Positions 16,196-24,621 of a stretch of DNA of 64,000 nt are shown one piece after another. The first letter of the stretch is position 1, and each line of letters begins with the position of its first letter. The stretch comes from Hydrogenophaga pseudoflava (GTDB lineage Bacteria > Pseudomonadota > Gammaproteobacteria > Burkholderiales > Burkholderiaceae_C). The notes beneath the pieces were generated by a model. It searched no databases. It saw nothing but the letters and a program-made list of their open reading frames with translations, and was not told the DNA's origin. The translations under genes were made by a program, and so were the position numbers. The DNA is taken from NCBI RefSeq assembly GCF_031020795.1, contig NZ_JAVHJP010000001.1, forward strand, positions 124,001 to 188,000, given 5' to 3'.

Positions 16196-17905
16196 TCACT
16201 CCTTTTCCTGAAGCAGTCGCCACATCACCTTGCCGCTGCCGCTCTTGGGCAGCGCGTCGACGAACTGCACCACGCGCGGGGCCTTGTAGACCGCCATGTT
16301 CTCGCGGCACCAGTCGATGATGTCCTGCTCCGTGGTCTGGCCGCGCGCGGCCTCGCGCAGCACCACCACGGCCTTCACGCTCTCGCCGCGGTAGTCGTCC
16401 TTTGTGCTGATGACGCAGGCCTCGGCGATGGCGGGGTGCTTGAACATCAGCGCCTCCACCTCGGCCGGCCAGACCTTGAAGCCGCTGGCATTGATCATGC
16501 GCTTGAGCCGGTCGGTGATGAAGAAGTAGCCATCCTCGTCCACCCGACCCAGGTCGCCCGAGCGGAAGTACCTCCGGCCCTCGAACTCGACGAAGGCGGC
16601 CTCGGTCGCGTCGGGCCGCTTCCAGTAGCCGCGGAACACCTGGGGGCCACGGATGATGATTTCGCCGGCTTCGCCGGGCGGCATCTCCTGCAGCGTGTCG
16701 GGGTCGACCACGCGGGCGTCTACGCTCAGGAACGGGATGCCCAGGCACTGCTGTTTGGGGTGGTCGGCCGGGTTGTTGTGCGAGGGCGCCGCGGTCTCGG
16801 TCAGGCCATAACCCTCGGCGTAGCGCAGGCCGAACTGTTCGAGCAGGCGCTGCGCCACCGCCTGCGGCATGGCCGCGCCGCCACCGCCGATGAAGACCAG
16901 GCTGGAGAGGTCGTACTGGTCGAAGCGCGGGCTGGCCAGCAGGTCGATCACCATGGTGGGGATGTTGGTCCAGTGCGTGACCTTCCACTGCGAGATCAGG
17001 CGACCCGCCAGTTCGCGGTCCCAGCGTGGCATCAGCACCAGGGTGGTGCCGGTGTAGACCCCGCAGTGCATGCCTACCACCATGCCGGTGATGTGGAACA
17101 TCGGCACGACCAGCAGCGCGACGTTCTCGTGCGTGCCACCGGTCCACAGCTGCCCGGCCACGGCGTTGTGCATGATTGATGCGTGGGTGTGCATGCAGCC
17201 CTTGGGCAGGCCGGTGGTGCCGCTGGTGTAGGGCAGCACGGACAGATCCTCGGGCCTGCGGTCGTGCACCGGCGGCGCGGCGCTGCAGGCCAGCGCCTCG
17301 GACCAGTCGGCCACGGTGCCACCCGCCAGCACCGGCAGCGGGTGCCGGGTGGCCAGCCAGTCGGCCCAGGCTGGGGGAATGTCTGCGTCGGGTCCGATGG
17401 CGTCGTGGTAGTGGGCCACCACCAGGTGCGACAGGCGTTGGGTCTCGGGCAGTTCGGCACTGGCCTTGATGAGGTCGCCCGCGAGGTCGGCTGCGGCGAT
17501 GGCCACCTTCACATCCGGATCGGTGATGTAGTGCTTGAGCTCCTCGGCCCGGTTCATCGGGTTGACCGGCACCACCACCGCGTTGGCGCGCAGGATGGCG
17601 TAGTGCGCCACGATCCACTGCGGGCAGTTCTGCATGAACAGGATCACCCGGTCGCCGGCCTTCACGCCCTGCGCATGCAGGTGAGCCGCCAGGCGTTCAG
17701 CCTGTTCGTGCAGCTGGCGGTACGAGGTGCTGCGGTCGAAGAACACCATCGCCGGCTTGTCCGGGTAGCGGCGGGCACTGACCTCGAGGTTGAACCAGAG
17801 CGAGGTGGCCGGCGGCGTGATGGCGTGCGGCAGCCGGCGCGGCCAGAAGCGGTGGTGGGGGCGCAGGCCGGCGGGTGCGGCACTGGCGGCGGCAGGGTGC
17901 GTCAT
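16196..17905 (-). CDS. AMP-forming acyl-CoA synthetase (long-chain type)
   Basis: Activates a carboxylic acid to its CoA thioester through an acyl-adenylate. The 569-residue protein carries the P-loop-like YTSGTTGLPKGC, the YGLTET motif, the ADP-forming-domain hinge DRLKRMINASGFKVWPAEVE, and the C-terminal catalytic lysine in LPKSGSGKVMWR. These place it with fatty-acyl ligases, and its LxxNMAVYKAPR ending fits medium/long-chain members. The ATG at 17905 is preceded by CAGGAGA. It diverges from aapJ across about 300 bp. The chain length preferred is unknown. Confidence 0.87.
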   Translation of the reverse strand: MTHPAAASAAPAGLRPHHRFWPRRLPHAITPPATSLWFNLEVSARRYPDKPAMVFFDRSTSYRQLHEQAERLAAHLHAQGVKAGDRVILFMQNCPQWIVAHYAILRANAVVVPVNPMNRAEELKHYITDPDVKVAIAAADLAGDLIKASAELPETQRLSHLVVAHYHDAIGPDADIPPAWADWLATRHPLPVLAGGTVADWSEALACSAAPPVHDRRPEDLSVLPYTSGTTGLPKGCMHTHASIMHNAVAGQLWTGGTHENVALLVVPMFHITGMVVGMHCGVYTGTTLVLMPRWDRELAGRLISQWKVTHWTNIPTMVIDLLASPRFDQYDLSSLVFIGGGGAAMPQAVAQRLLEQFGLRYAEGYGLTETAAPSHNNPADHPKQQCLGIPFLSVDARVVDPDTLQEMPPGEAGEIIIRGPQVFRGYWKRPDATEAAFVEFEGRRYFRSGDLGRVDEDGYFFITDRLKRMINASGFKVWPAEVEALMFKHPAIAEACVISTKDDYRGESVKAVVVLREAARGQTTEQDIIDWCRENMAVYKAPRVVQFVDALPKSGSGKVMWRLLQEKE

Positions 17906-18211
17906 GGCTTGTCTCCTGGTGTTTTTCGCTCGCAGCATACGGGCCGCCGCTGCAAAAAGGAAAGCACGCTTGTCGCTGCCGTGACGGGCCGCGGGACGGC
18001 CTTTGGCATGGAAACTGCTGCGGCCAAGGCGGCGGACACGGGGGTGAACCGGCAGGCCATGCGGTCATACATTCTTCGCATAGTTTTCCCACGTAAACCC
18101 CGATGTCCCGGCCTGCTGGGCGGGAATACATTCGCTCGGCGGGTGCGGGGCGCCCCGATCTGGTGCGCTACCCCCTGGCTGTTCACAACTTCCCTACAAA
18201 CGGAGTGACCG
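17906..18211. other. Divergent intergenic region, acyl-CoA ligase / aapJ
   Basis: About 306 bp with no convincing reading frame. It holds a sigma-54-type promoter candidate facing aapJ (18003-18019) and, nearer aapJ, the ribosome site ACGGAGTG. No clear pair of NtrC half-sites is seen, only a lone TGGTGC around 18160. Confidence 0.6.
18003..18019 (+). promoter_or_regulatory. Candidate sigma-54 promoter upstream of aapJ
   Basis: TTGGCATGGAAACTGCT has GG and GC separated by exactly ten bases, the invariant -24/-12 spacing, with TTGGCA and TGC(T) close to consensus. It points toward aapJ, 190 bp downstream. Amino-acid uptake under nitrogen control makes this plausible, but no enhancer site is seen. 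Confidence 0.4.
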
Positions 18212-19240
18212 ATGAAATTGAATTCCCTGAAACTGACCGCCCTCGGACTGGGCGCTGCGGCGGCCCTGATGAGCCTGCCCGCCCATGCCGGCAAAACGGT
18301 GGACGCCATCAAGGCGCGCGGTCAGCTGATCTGCGGCGTGAACGTGGGCCTCGCAGGCTTCTCTGCCGCCGACAGCAACGGCAACTGGACCGGTCTGGAT
18401 GTGGACTACTGCAAGGCCGTGGCGGCCGCGATGCTGGGTGATGCAAGCAAGGTCAAGTGGGTGCCGCTGACGGCGCAGCAGCGCTTCACCGCCCTGCAGT
18501 CCGGAGAAGTGGACGTGCTCTCGCGCAACACCACCAACACCCTCTCGCGCGACGCGTCGCTGGGCCTGCACTTCGTGGGCGTGAACTACTACGACGGCCA
18601 GGGCTTCCTGGTCAACAAGGGCAAGATCACCAGCGCCAAGCAGCTCAAGGGCGCCACCGTGTGCGTGCAGTCGGGCACCACGACCGAGAAGAACCTGACC
18701 GACTTCTCGCGCGCCAACAACCTGGGCATCAAGGCCGTGGTGTTCGAGAAGCTGGAAGCCTCCACCGGCGCCTACTTCTCGGGCCGCTGCCAGGCCTACA
18801 CCACCGACGCCTCGGGCCTGGCCTCGATCCGCGCCAAGGAAGCCAAGGACCCGGCGGCCCACGTCATCCTGCCCGACCTGATCTCCAAGGAGCCCCTGGG
18901 CCCGATGATCCGCCGCGGCGACGACGAGTTCTTCGCCATCTCCAAGTGGGTGCTCAACGGTCTGATCGAGGCGGAGGAATACGGCATCACCCAGGCCAAC
19001 GTGGACGAGATGAAGAAGAGCACCGACCCGCAGGTCGGCCGCATGCTGGGCTCCACGGAAGACCTGGGCAAGCACCTGGGCCTGGACAAGGAATGGCTGG
19101 CGCGCGCCCTCAAGGCGGTGGGGAACTACGGCGAGAGTTTCGAGCGCAACGTCGGCCCCAAGACGCCGATCAACCTGCCGCGCGGCAAGAACAACCTCTG
19201 GAGCAACGGCGGCTTCATGTACGCCGCTCCGCTGCGCTGA
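18212..19240 (+). CDS. aapJ: Amino-acid ABC transporter, periplasmic binding protein
   Basis: Periplasmic receptor of a general L-amino-acid uptake system, 342 residues. A signal peptide covers residues 1-27 (ALGLGAAAALMSLPAHA, cleavage before GKTVD). The mature part has the family-3 binding-protein look: RGQLICGVNVGLAGFSAAD, GLDVDYCKAVAAAMLG, VDVLSRNTTNTLSRD and CVQSGTTTEKNL, characteristic of AapJ/BztA. It heads a four-gene cluster with two permeases and an ATPase. A strong hairpin follows it, probably so that more receptor than permease is made. Confidence 0.9.
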   Translation: MKLNSLKLTALGLGAAAALMSLPAHAGKTVDAIKARGQLICGVNVGLAGFSAADSNGNWTGLDVDYCKAVAAAMLGDASKVKWVPLTAQQRFTALQSGEVDVLSRNTTNTLSRDASLGLHFVGVNYYDGQGFLVNKGKITSAKQLKGATVCVQSGTTTEKNLTDFSRANNLGIKAVVFEKLEASTGAYFSGRCQAYTTDASGLASIRAKEAKDPAAHVILPDLISKEPLGPMIRRGDDEFFAISKWVLNGLIEAEEYGITQANVDEMKKSTDPQVGRMLGSTEDLGKHLGLDKEWLARALKAVGNYGESFERNVGPKTPINLPRGKNNLWSNGGFMYAAPLR

Positions 19241-19269
19241 TCCCTCGCACACGGCACTTGGCCGTCGCA

Positions 19270-19319
19270 GGCACAAGGGCTCTATGAACGTCGTTCGTAG
19301 GGCACTTGTGCCCTTTTTT
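19270..19319 (+). terminator. Intra-operon hairpin with T7 tract after aapJ
   Basis: GGCACAAG (19270) pairs with CTTGTGCC (19305-19312) and an inner CTATGAAC/GTTCGTAG stem sits between them, followed by C and seven T. It is a good intrinsic terminator placed between aapJ and aapQ, giving partial read-through. Confidence 0.8.
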
Positions 19320-19346
19320 TAGCCTCTCCCGCCCGGAGCTTCCAAC

Positions 19347-20546
19347 ATGTCCCAAACGACCATGATCGAGGCGCGCCCCCTTCCTGCCAGAAAACGGCGC
19401 TCGATATCCTGGAACAGCCGCGAAGGCCGCGGCGTCATCTACCAGGTGGTCGCCATCGCCTCGGTGGCCACCCTGATCTGGCTGCTGGTCCGCAACACGC
19501 TGCGCAACATGCGCGAACGCGGCATCCAGAGCGGCTACGACTTCATGGGCCAGCCCTTCGGTTTCGATGTCAGCGAAACCATGATCCCGTACGACGTGAT
19601 GAGCACGTACTGGACGGCCTTCTCCATCGGCCTGCTCAACACCCTGAAGGTGGCCGTGATCGGCATCGTGCTGGCCACCATCCTTGGCACCCTGATCGGC
19701 GTGGGCCGCTTCTCGGCCAACTTCCTGGCGCGCAAGCTCTGCTACGGCTACGTCGAGTTCTTCCGCAACGTGCCGATCTACCTGCAGTTGCTGATCTGGT
19801 ACATCGTCTTCACCGAAGTCCTGCCGCCCTTCGAAGAGGCCTGGCAGGCGGGCCACTTCTACCTCAGCAAGGGCGGGTTCGCCTTTCCCTGGCCGGTCTG
19901 GAAGCTGGGTCAGACGCTGGCGCTCATCGGGCTGCTGGCGGGTGTGGCCGGGTCCTGGATCTACGCCCGCAAGGCCAGCCGGCACTTCGACCTGACGGGC
20001 CAGCAAAAGCCGGTGCTGCTGGTGTCGCTGGGGCTGATCGTTGGCCTGGCGCTGCTGGGCTGGCTGGCCGGCGGCGCGCCGACCGGCTGGGACCTGCCGG
20101 TCAAGGGCGATTTCCAGATCGAACAGGGCGCGGCTTTCAGCCCCGAGTTCCTGGCCCTGCTGCTGGGCCTGGTGACCTACACCGCCTCGTTCATCGCCGA
20201 GATCGTGCGCTCGGGCATCTCGTCGGTGTCGCTGGGCCAGCACGAGGCCTCGGCCTCGCTGGGCCTGAGCAAGCGCCAGTCCATGCGCCTGGTGGTGCTG
20301 CCGCAGGCGCTGCGCGTGATCATCCCGCCGCTGACCAGCCAGTACCTGAACCTGACCAAGAACTCCTCGCTGGCGGTGGCCATCGGCTACCCCGATCTGG
20401 TCTCGATCGCCAACACCACGCTCAACCAGACCGGCCGGGCCATCGAGGCGCTGTCGATCGTGATGCTGGTCTACCTCACGCTCTCCCTCCTCACCTCGGC
20501 GCTGATGAACTGGTTCAACGCCAGTGCCGCCATCCAGGAGCGCTGA
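19347..20546 (+). CDS. aapQ: Amino-acid ABC transporter permease AapQ
   Basis: Inner-membrane permease subunit, 399 residues, the long form typical of AapQ/BztB. Hydrophobic helices are visible at about 30-50, 90-115, 130-160, 190-210, 220-245 and in the C-terminal half; the cytoplasmic loop that contacts the ATPase is the EAA motif EASASLGLSKRQSMRLVVLPQA near residue 300. A periplasmic insertion (residues 150-260) separates the first helices from the core. It overlaps nothing but is 1 bp from aapM, implying coupling. Confidence 0.9.
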   Translation: MSQTTMIEARPLPARKRRSISWNSREGRGVIYQVVAIASVATLIWLLVRNTLRNMRERGIQSGYDFMGQPFGFDVSETMIPYDVMSTYWTAFSIGLLNTLKVAVIGIVLATILGTLIGVGRFSANFLARKLCYGYVEFFRNVPIYLQLLIWYIVFTEVLPPFEEAWQAGHFYLSKGGFAFPWPVWKLGQTLALIGLLAGVAGSWIYARKASRHFDLTGQQKPVLLVSLGLIVGLALLGWLAGGAPTGWDLPVKGDFQIEQGAAFSPEFLALLLGLVTYTASFIAEIVRSGISSVSLGQHEASASLGLSKRQSMRLVVLPQALRVIIPPLTSQYLNLTKNSSLAVAIGYPDLVSIANTTLNQTGRAIEALSIVMLVYLTLSLLTSALMNWFNASAAIQER

Positions 20547-20547
20547 C

Positions 20548-21651
20548 ATGCAGAACACCTTCCAACCGATTGAAGCCCGCCCCATGCCGGGTCAGCAGAC
20601 CGGCGCCGTCGCCTGGCTCAGGACCAATCTGTTCTCCAGCCCGGGCAACGGCCTGATGACCATCGCATTGGTGGCGGTGGTGACCTGGGCGCTGTCCCAC
20701 GCCCTGGACTGGAGCGTGTTCAACGCCGTGTTCGGTGCCAACCTCGAGGCCTGCAACAACCTGCGTGGCGTGGGCGCCTGCTGGGGTGTGGTGGCCGAAA
20801 AAGGCCGCCTGATCGTGATGGGCCGCTACCCCGACACCGAGCACTGGCGCCCGGTGATCGCCACCGCGCTGATGCTGGGCGTGGTGATGATCAGTTGCAT
20901 GCCGCGCTTCTGGAACAGGGCGCTGCCGCTGGTCTGGGTGGTGATGCTGGCCGTCTACTTCACGCTCATGAAAGGCGGTGTGCTGGGCCTGACCGAGGTG
21001 CCCACCGACCAGTGGGGCGGCCTGCCGCTGACCGTCATGCTCACCGTGGTGTCGATGACGATGGCCTTCCCGCTCTCGATCTTCGTGGCACTGGGTCGGC
21101 GCTCCAACATGCCGGCCATCAAGACCCTATGCACGCTGTACGTGGAGCTGATCCGCGGCGTGCCGCTGATCACGGTGCTGTTCATGGCCTCGTTCATGCT
21201 GCCGCTGTTCATGCCGCACGGCGTGAGCATCGACGTGCTGATCCGGGTGGTCGTCGGCATCACGCTGTTCTCGGCCGCGTACATGGCCGAAGTGGTGCGC
21301 GGTGGCCTGCAGGCCCTGCCCAAGGGCCAGACGGAAGCGGCCGCCACGCTGGGCCTGACCTACTGGCAGACCCAGCTCAAGATCGTGCTGCCGCAGGCGC
21401 TGACCACCGTGGTGCCCTCGCTGATGAACACCTTCATCGGCATGTTCAAGGACACCTCGCTGGTGACCATCGTCTCGCTGTACGAACTGACCGGCGCGCT
21501 GGCGCTGGCACTCAACGCCGACGCCGACTGGCGCCCGTTCAAGCTCGAAGCCTATTTCTTCATCACGCTGATCTATTTCGTGTTCTGTTTTGCCATGTCG
21601 CGCTACTCGCTCTGGGTCGAGAAGCGCACCGCCGTCAGCAAGGTCCGCTGA
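20548..21651 (+). CDS. aapM: Amino-acid ABC transporter permease AapM
   Basis: Second permease subunit, 367 residues. The N-terminal 120 residues hold two or three helices; the conserved core has [19 protein letters not shown] and the ATPase-contacting EAA loop [23 protein letters not shown] near residue 270, ending with [21 protein letters not shown]. The ATG at 20548 starts one base after the aapQ stop and lies just past GGAGCGCTG, which serves as the ribosome site. With AapQ it forms the heteromeric channel. Confidence 0.9.
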   Translation: MQNTFQPIEARPMPGQQTGAVAWLRTNLFSSPGNGLMTIALVAVVTWALSHALDWSVFNAVFGANLEACNNLRGVGACWGVVAEKGRLIVMGRYPDTEHWRPVIATALMLGVVMISCMPRFWNRALPLVWVVMLAVYFTLMKGGVLGLTEVPTDQWGGLPLTVMLTVVSMTMAFPLSIFVALGRRSNMPAIKTLCTLYVELIRGVPLITVLFMASFMLPLFMPHGVSIDVLIRVVVGITLFSAAYMAEVVRGGLQALPKGQTEAAATLGLTYWQTQLKIVLPQALTTVVPSLMNTFIGMFKDTSLVTIVSLYELTGALALALNADADWRPFKLEAYFFITLIYFVFCFAMSRYSLWVEKRTAVSKVR

Positions 21652-21682
21652 GCACCGAACACCTCAAAAAAGAAGGCCTCTC

Positions 21683-22438
21683 ATGAATTCACAAGAAGCT
21701 CCCATCATCCAGTTCGAAGGCGTGAACAAGTGGTACGCCAGCAATGGCTATCACGTGCTGCGCGACGTGAACCTGAGTTTCGCCAAAGGCGAGAAGGTCG
21801 TGATCTGCGGCCCGTCCGGTTCGGGCAAGTCCACGCTGATCCGCTGCGTCAACGCGCTGGAGGAATACCAGCAAGGCAAGCTCACCGTCGACGGCACCGT
21901 GGTCGGCGACGACGTCAAGGGCATCGACAAGGTGCGCCGCGAGGTCGGCATGGTGTTCCAGCAGTTCAACCTGTTCCCGCACCTGACCGTGCTGGAGAAC
22001 CTGATCCTCTCGCCCACCTGGGTGGCCAAGATGCCGCGCAACGTGGCCATCGAGAAGGCCATGGTCCAGCTCGAGCGGGTGCGCATCGCCGAGCACGCCA
22101 ACAAGTACCCGCTGCAGCTCTCCGGCGGCCAGCAGCAGCGCGTGGCGATTGCGCGCGCGCTGTGCCTGACGCCCAAGATCATGCTGTTTGATGAGCCCAC
22201 CTCCGCGCTCGACCCGGAGATGATCAAGGAGGTGCTGGACGTGATGATCGGCCTGGCCGACCAGGGCATGACCATGCTGTGCGTGACGCACGAAATGGGC
22301 TTTGCCAAGGCCGTCGCCGACCGCGTCATCTTCATGGACCAGGGCCAGGTGGTGGAGCAGAACACCCCCGAGGAGTTCTTCAACCACCCGCAGACCGACC
22401 GCAGCAAGGACTTTCTGTCCAAGATCCTGGGGCATTGA
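21683..22438 (+). CDS. aapP: Amino-acid ABC transporter ATPase AapP
   Basis: Cytoplasmic ATPase that drives the AapQM channel, 251 residues. It has Walker [10 protein letters not shown], the Q-loop [14 protein letters not shown], the signature [15 protein letters not shown], Walker [16 protein letters not shown] and the H-loop [19 protein letters not shown], all matching the polar amino-acid importer class (GlnQ type). The ATG at 21683 follows AGAAGG. It is the last gene of the cluster and converges on the MerR regulator 8 bp away. Confidence 0.92.
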   Translation: MNSQEAPIIQFEGVNKWYASNGYHVLRDVNLSFAKGEKVVICGPSGSGKSTLIRCVNALEEYQQGKLTVDGTVVGDDVKGIDKVRREVGMVFQQFNLFPHLTVLENLILSPTWVAKMPRNVAIEKAMVQLERVRIAEHANKYPLQLSGGQQQRVAIARALCLTPKIMLFDEPTSALDPEMIKEVLDVMIGLADQGMTMLCVTHEMGFAKAVADRVIFMDQGQVVEQNTPEEFFNHPQTDRSKDFLSKILGH

Positions 22439-22446
22439 GCCCCGGG

Positions 22447-22914
22447 TCACACGTGGCGCCGCGCTGCTGACACGGACGGTCGTGGCGCACCGGCATCGGC
22501 CCGCTCGTGCAGGGCTTCGATGATGTGGCAGTGGTCGTCGGAGCCGTCGCAGCGGTCGCGCAGGCCGCGCAGGTCCTTCTCCAGCGCGCGCAACTCGGCC
22601 AGGCGCTCGCGCACATGGGCGAGGTGCTCGTCCAGCACCTCGCGCGCCCGTGCGCAATCGGCCTTGCGCCCCAGGTCCAGCGACAGCAGGGACCGCACCT
22701 CCTCCAGCGACATGTCCATCGCCCGGCACAGCCTGATGAAGCGCAGGCGGTGCACGTCGTCCTCGCTGTAGAGGCGGTAGTCGTTGTCGGCGCGGGCCTG
22801 CGGCGCCAGCAGCCCCTCGCGCTCGTAGTAGCGGATGTTGGCCGCACCCACGCCGCTGCGGCGCGCGGCCTCGCCGATCTTCCAGCGGGGTTCGTTCGAA
22901 GGAGCTGACATCAT
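22447..22914 (-). CDS. cadR: MerR-family Cd(II)/Pb(II)-type regulator, CadR-like
   Basis: Metal-responsive transcription factor of 155 residues. The N-terminus is a winged helix (WKIGEAARRSGVGAANIRYYEREGLL), followed by a dimerisation helix. Cysteines at 87, 122 and 129 keep the relative spacing of the three metal ligands of Pseudomonas CadR (77, 112, 119), and a CHIIEAL segment with histidine follows, as in the CadR/PbrR branch. Two adjacent ATGs (22914, 22911) could start it. It is divergent from a CDF transporter with a MerR-type promoter between them, so it presumably activates that gene in response to Cd, Pb or Zn. Confidence 0.85.
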   Translation of the reverse strand: MMSAPSNEPRWKIGEAARRSGVGAANIRYYEREGLLAPQARADNDYRLYSEDDVHRLRFIRLCRAMDMSLEEVRSLLSLDLGRKADCARAREVLDEHLAHVRERLAELRALEKDLRGLRDRCDGSDDHCHIIEALHERADAGAPRPSVSAARRHV

Positions 22915-22919
22915 GCGGC

Positions 22920-22950
22920 TTGACCTTGAAGTGACTTGAAGGTTTCCAAT
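22920..22950 (+). promoter_or_regulatory. MerR-type promoter and operator for the metal block
   Basis: A -35 TTGACC (22920-22925) and a -10 TCCAAT (22945-22950) are separated by 19 bp, the over-long spacing that MerR proteins untwist. Between them lies a dyad at 22923-22943: outer arms ACCTT/AAGGT and inner arms AAGT/ACTT. It reads toward the CDF transporter gene 35 bp downstream. Confidence 0.85.
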
Positions 22951-22984
22951 CGTGGCACGAATTCACCTTCAGCGAAAGATTGCC

Positions 22985-23620
22985 ATGTCCTGCGAATGCC
23001 ACGACCACTGCACCATCGAATCCCGGGGCCGCGACAGCGCCACGAACCCGGCCTGGCGCCGCGCGCTCTGGATCGCCCTGGCGCTCAACCTGGCCATGTT
23101 CGTGGTCGAGCTGGCGGCCGGCCTGCAGGCCGACTCGGTGTCGCTGCTGGCCGACGCGGTCGACTTTGCGGGCGACGCCGCCAACTACGCACTGTCGCTG
23201 GCGGTGCTCGGCATGGCCGTGGTATGGCGCAGCCGTGCTGCCCTGGTCAAGGGCCTTTCCATGACGGCCTATGGCCTGTTCGTGATCGGCAAGGCCGCCT
23301 GGGTGCTGCACAGCGGCACCGTGCCCGAGCCACTCACCATGGGCTTGGTGGGCGCCATCGCGCTGCTGGTGAACACCGGCGTGGCGGTGCTGCTGTACAC
23401 CTTCCGCAGCGGCGACGCGAACATGCGCAGCGTCTGGCTGTGCTCGCGCAACGACGCACTGTCCAACCTGGCGGTGATGCTGGCGGCGCTGGGGGTCTTC
23501 GGCACCGGATCGGCCTGGCCCGACCTGACCGTGGCCGGCGTGATGGCGGTGCTGGCGCTCAGCGCCGGGGTCACCGTGGTGCGGGACGCCCGGCGCGAGC
23601 TGGCGGCCGTGCCAACCTGA
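22985..23620 (+). CDS. CDF-superfamily cation transporter
   Basis: Inner-membrane metal efflux protein, 211 residues, probably Zn/Cd/Co. The N-terminus MSCECHDHCTIE is rich in cysteine and histidine and could bind metal. Six hydrophobic helices follow; metal-site aspartates are visible in LLADAVDFAGDAANYALS (helix 2) and SRNDALSNLAVML (helix 5), the D/D-N arrangement of this subfamily. There is no long C-terminal cytoplasmic domain. It is transcribed from the MerR-type promoter, divergent from the CadR-like gene. The exact metal is an inference from the regulator. Confidence 0.82.
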   Translation: MSCECHDHCTIESRGRDSATNPAWRRALWIALALNLAMFVVELAAGLQADSVSLLADAVDFAGDAANYALSLAVLGMAVVWRSRAALVKGLSMTAYGLFVIGKAAWVLHSGTVPEPLTMGLVGAIALLVNTGVAVLLYTFRSGDANMRSVWLCSRNDALSNLAVMLAALGVFGTGSAWPDLTVAGVMAVLALSAGVTVVRDARRELAAVPT

Positions 23621-23651
23621 ACTTTCCGCACCGGGACGTATCATTTCTCGC

Positions 23652-24023
23652 ATGCACCGCTGGTTCGTCGTCCTCCTCATCGTGCTCCTGCCTTGGCGGG
23701 CCTGGGCAGGCGATGCCATGGTGCTCTCGATGACCGCGGGCCCGGACCACACGGTTGAACCCGTGGGTTCGATGGAGGTCGTCACACCCCACTGTGCCGA
23801 CCATGCGGTGGCCGACCTCGCCGCGGCTGCGCTCCGGCGCGGTGCGTTTTGCCAGCGCCCTGTCCCGCCCGTGGCACAAGCCGCCCATTTCCTGACCTCC
23901 CCCACCCGTGGTGCGTCCGCTCGTCCGCCAGGCGCGGTGTACCGGTTCGTGAAGCCAGGAGATTCCCATGATTCCAATGAAGCGAGGCTGGCCGGTCTGG
24001 GTGCAGACACGGCCGGCAGTTGA
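23652..24023 (+). CDS. Small secreted protein of unknown function in metal block
   Basis: A 123-residue protein with a clear signal peptide (MHRWFVVLLIVLLPWRAWAG, cleavage about residue 19). The mature part contains only two cysteines (PHCADH and AFCQRP) and no recognised domain. Small exported proteins like this often sit between metal transport genes and bind or buffer the metal, but the dense Cys/His clusters of such relatives are missing, so it may be degenerate. Its end overlaps the cupredoxin gene by 56 bp in another frame, which is unusual and suggests the C-terminus was altered. Confidence 0.5.
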   Translation: MHRWFVVLLIVLLPWRAWAGDAMVLSMTAGPDHTVEPVGSMEVVTPHCADHAVADLAAAALRRGAFCQRPVPPVAQAAHFLTSPTRGASARPPGAVYRFVKPGDSHDSNEARLAGLGADTAGS

Positions 24024-24597
24024 AAGCCCCGAACTCAGCGAGGTCCGGCAACGCTGGCGCGAGGTCGACGAGCCCGGAGACCGGGCCGTGCACTGCCACC
24101 GGCGCCAGTTGCTGCGCACGCTGGGCCTGCTCGCAGCCCCTACCCTGTTGCCCCTCGCCGTGCGCGCCCATGGTGACCGCCATGCCGACGGCCCGCGCGA
24201 TGTCGTGCGCGAACAGAAACCCTGGGGCATCGGCGCCGCACCGGCCGAAGCCACGCGCACCATCACGATCCGCATGGACGACAAGATGCGCTTCACGCCC
24301 GCACACCTGGACGTGCGTGAAAGCGAGACGCTTCGCCTGCGCATCGCCAATCGCGGCAAGCTGCTGCACGAAATGGTGATCGGCACGCCCGAGGAGCTGC
24401 AGGCCCATGCCGAGCTGATGAAGAAGCACCCAGGCATGGAGCACGACGAGCCCTACATGGCCCACGTGAACGCCGGCCGACGCGGCGAGATCACCTGGAC
24501 CTTCAACCGCCCCGGCGAATTCGAGTTCGCCTGTCTGATCGCCGGCCACTTCGAGGCCGGCATGCGCGGCACCATCCGCGTCCGCCCGAAATCCTGA
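23968..24597 (+). CDS. Exported cupredoxin-domain protein
   Basis: A 209-residue periplasmic copper-type protein. A polar N-terminus of about 45 residues precedes CHRRQLLRTLGLLAAPTLLPLAVRAHG, which resembles a twin-arginine signal. The mature domain is a plastocyanin-like beta barrel (MRFTPAHLDVRESETLRLRIANRG) with copper-ligand-like residues in LHEMVIG and EFACLIAGHFEAGMRG. It fits the cupredoxins found beside copper resistance genes. The ATG at 23968 follows CCAGGAG at eight bases; a start nearer the signal would need a weaker site. It precedes DUF411 and CusF-like genes, supporting copper handling. Confidence 0.78.
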   Translation: MIPMKRGWPVWVQTRPAVESPELSEVRQRWREVDEPGDRAVHCHRRQLLRTLGLLAAPTLLPLAVRAHGDRHADGPRDVVREQKPWGIGAAPAEATRTITIRMDDKMRFTPAHLDVRESETLRLRIANRGKLLHEMVIGTPEELQAHAELMKKHPGMEHDEPYMAHVNAGRRGEITWTFNRPGEFEFACLIAGHFEAGMRGTIRVRPKS

Positions 24598-24621
24598 ACC
24601 CTTGCCTGAACGGAGCACACC

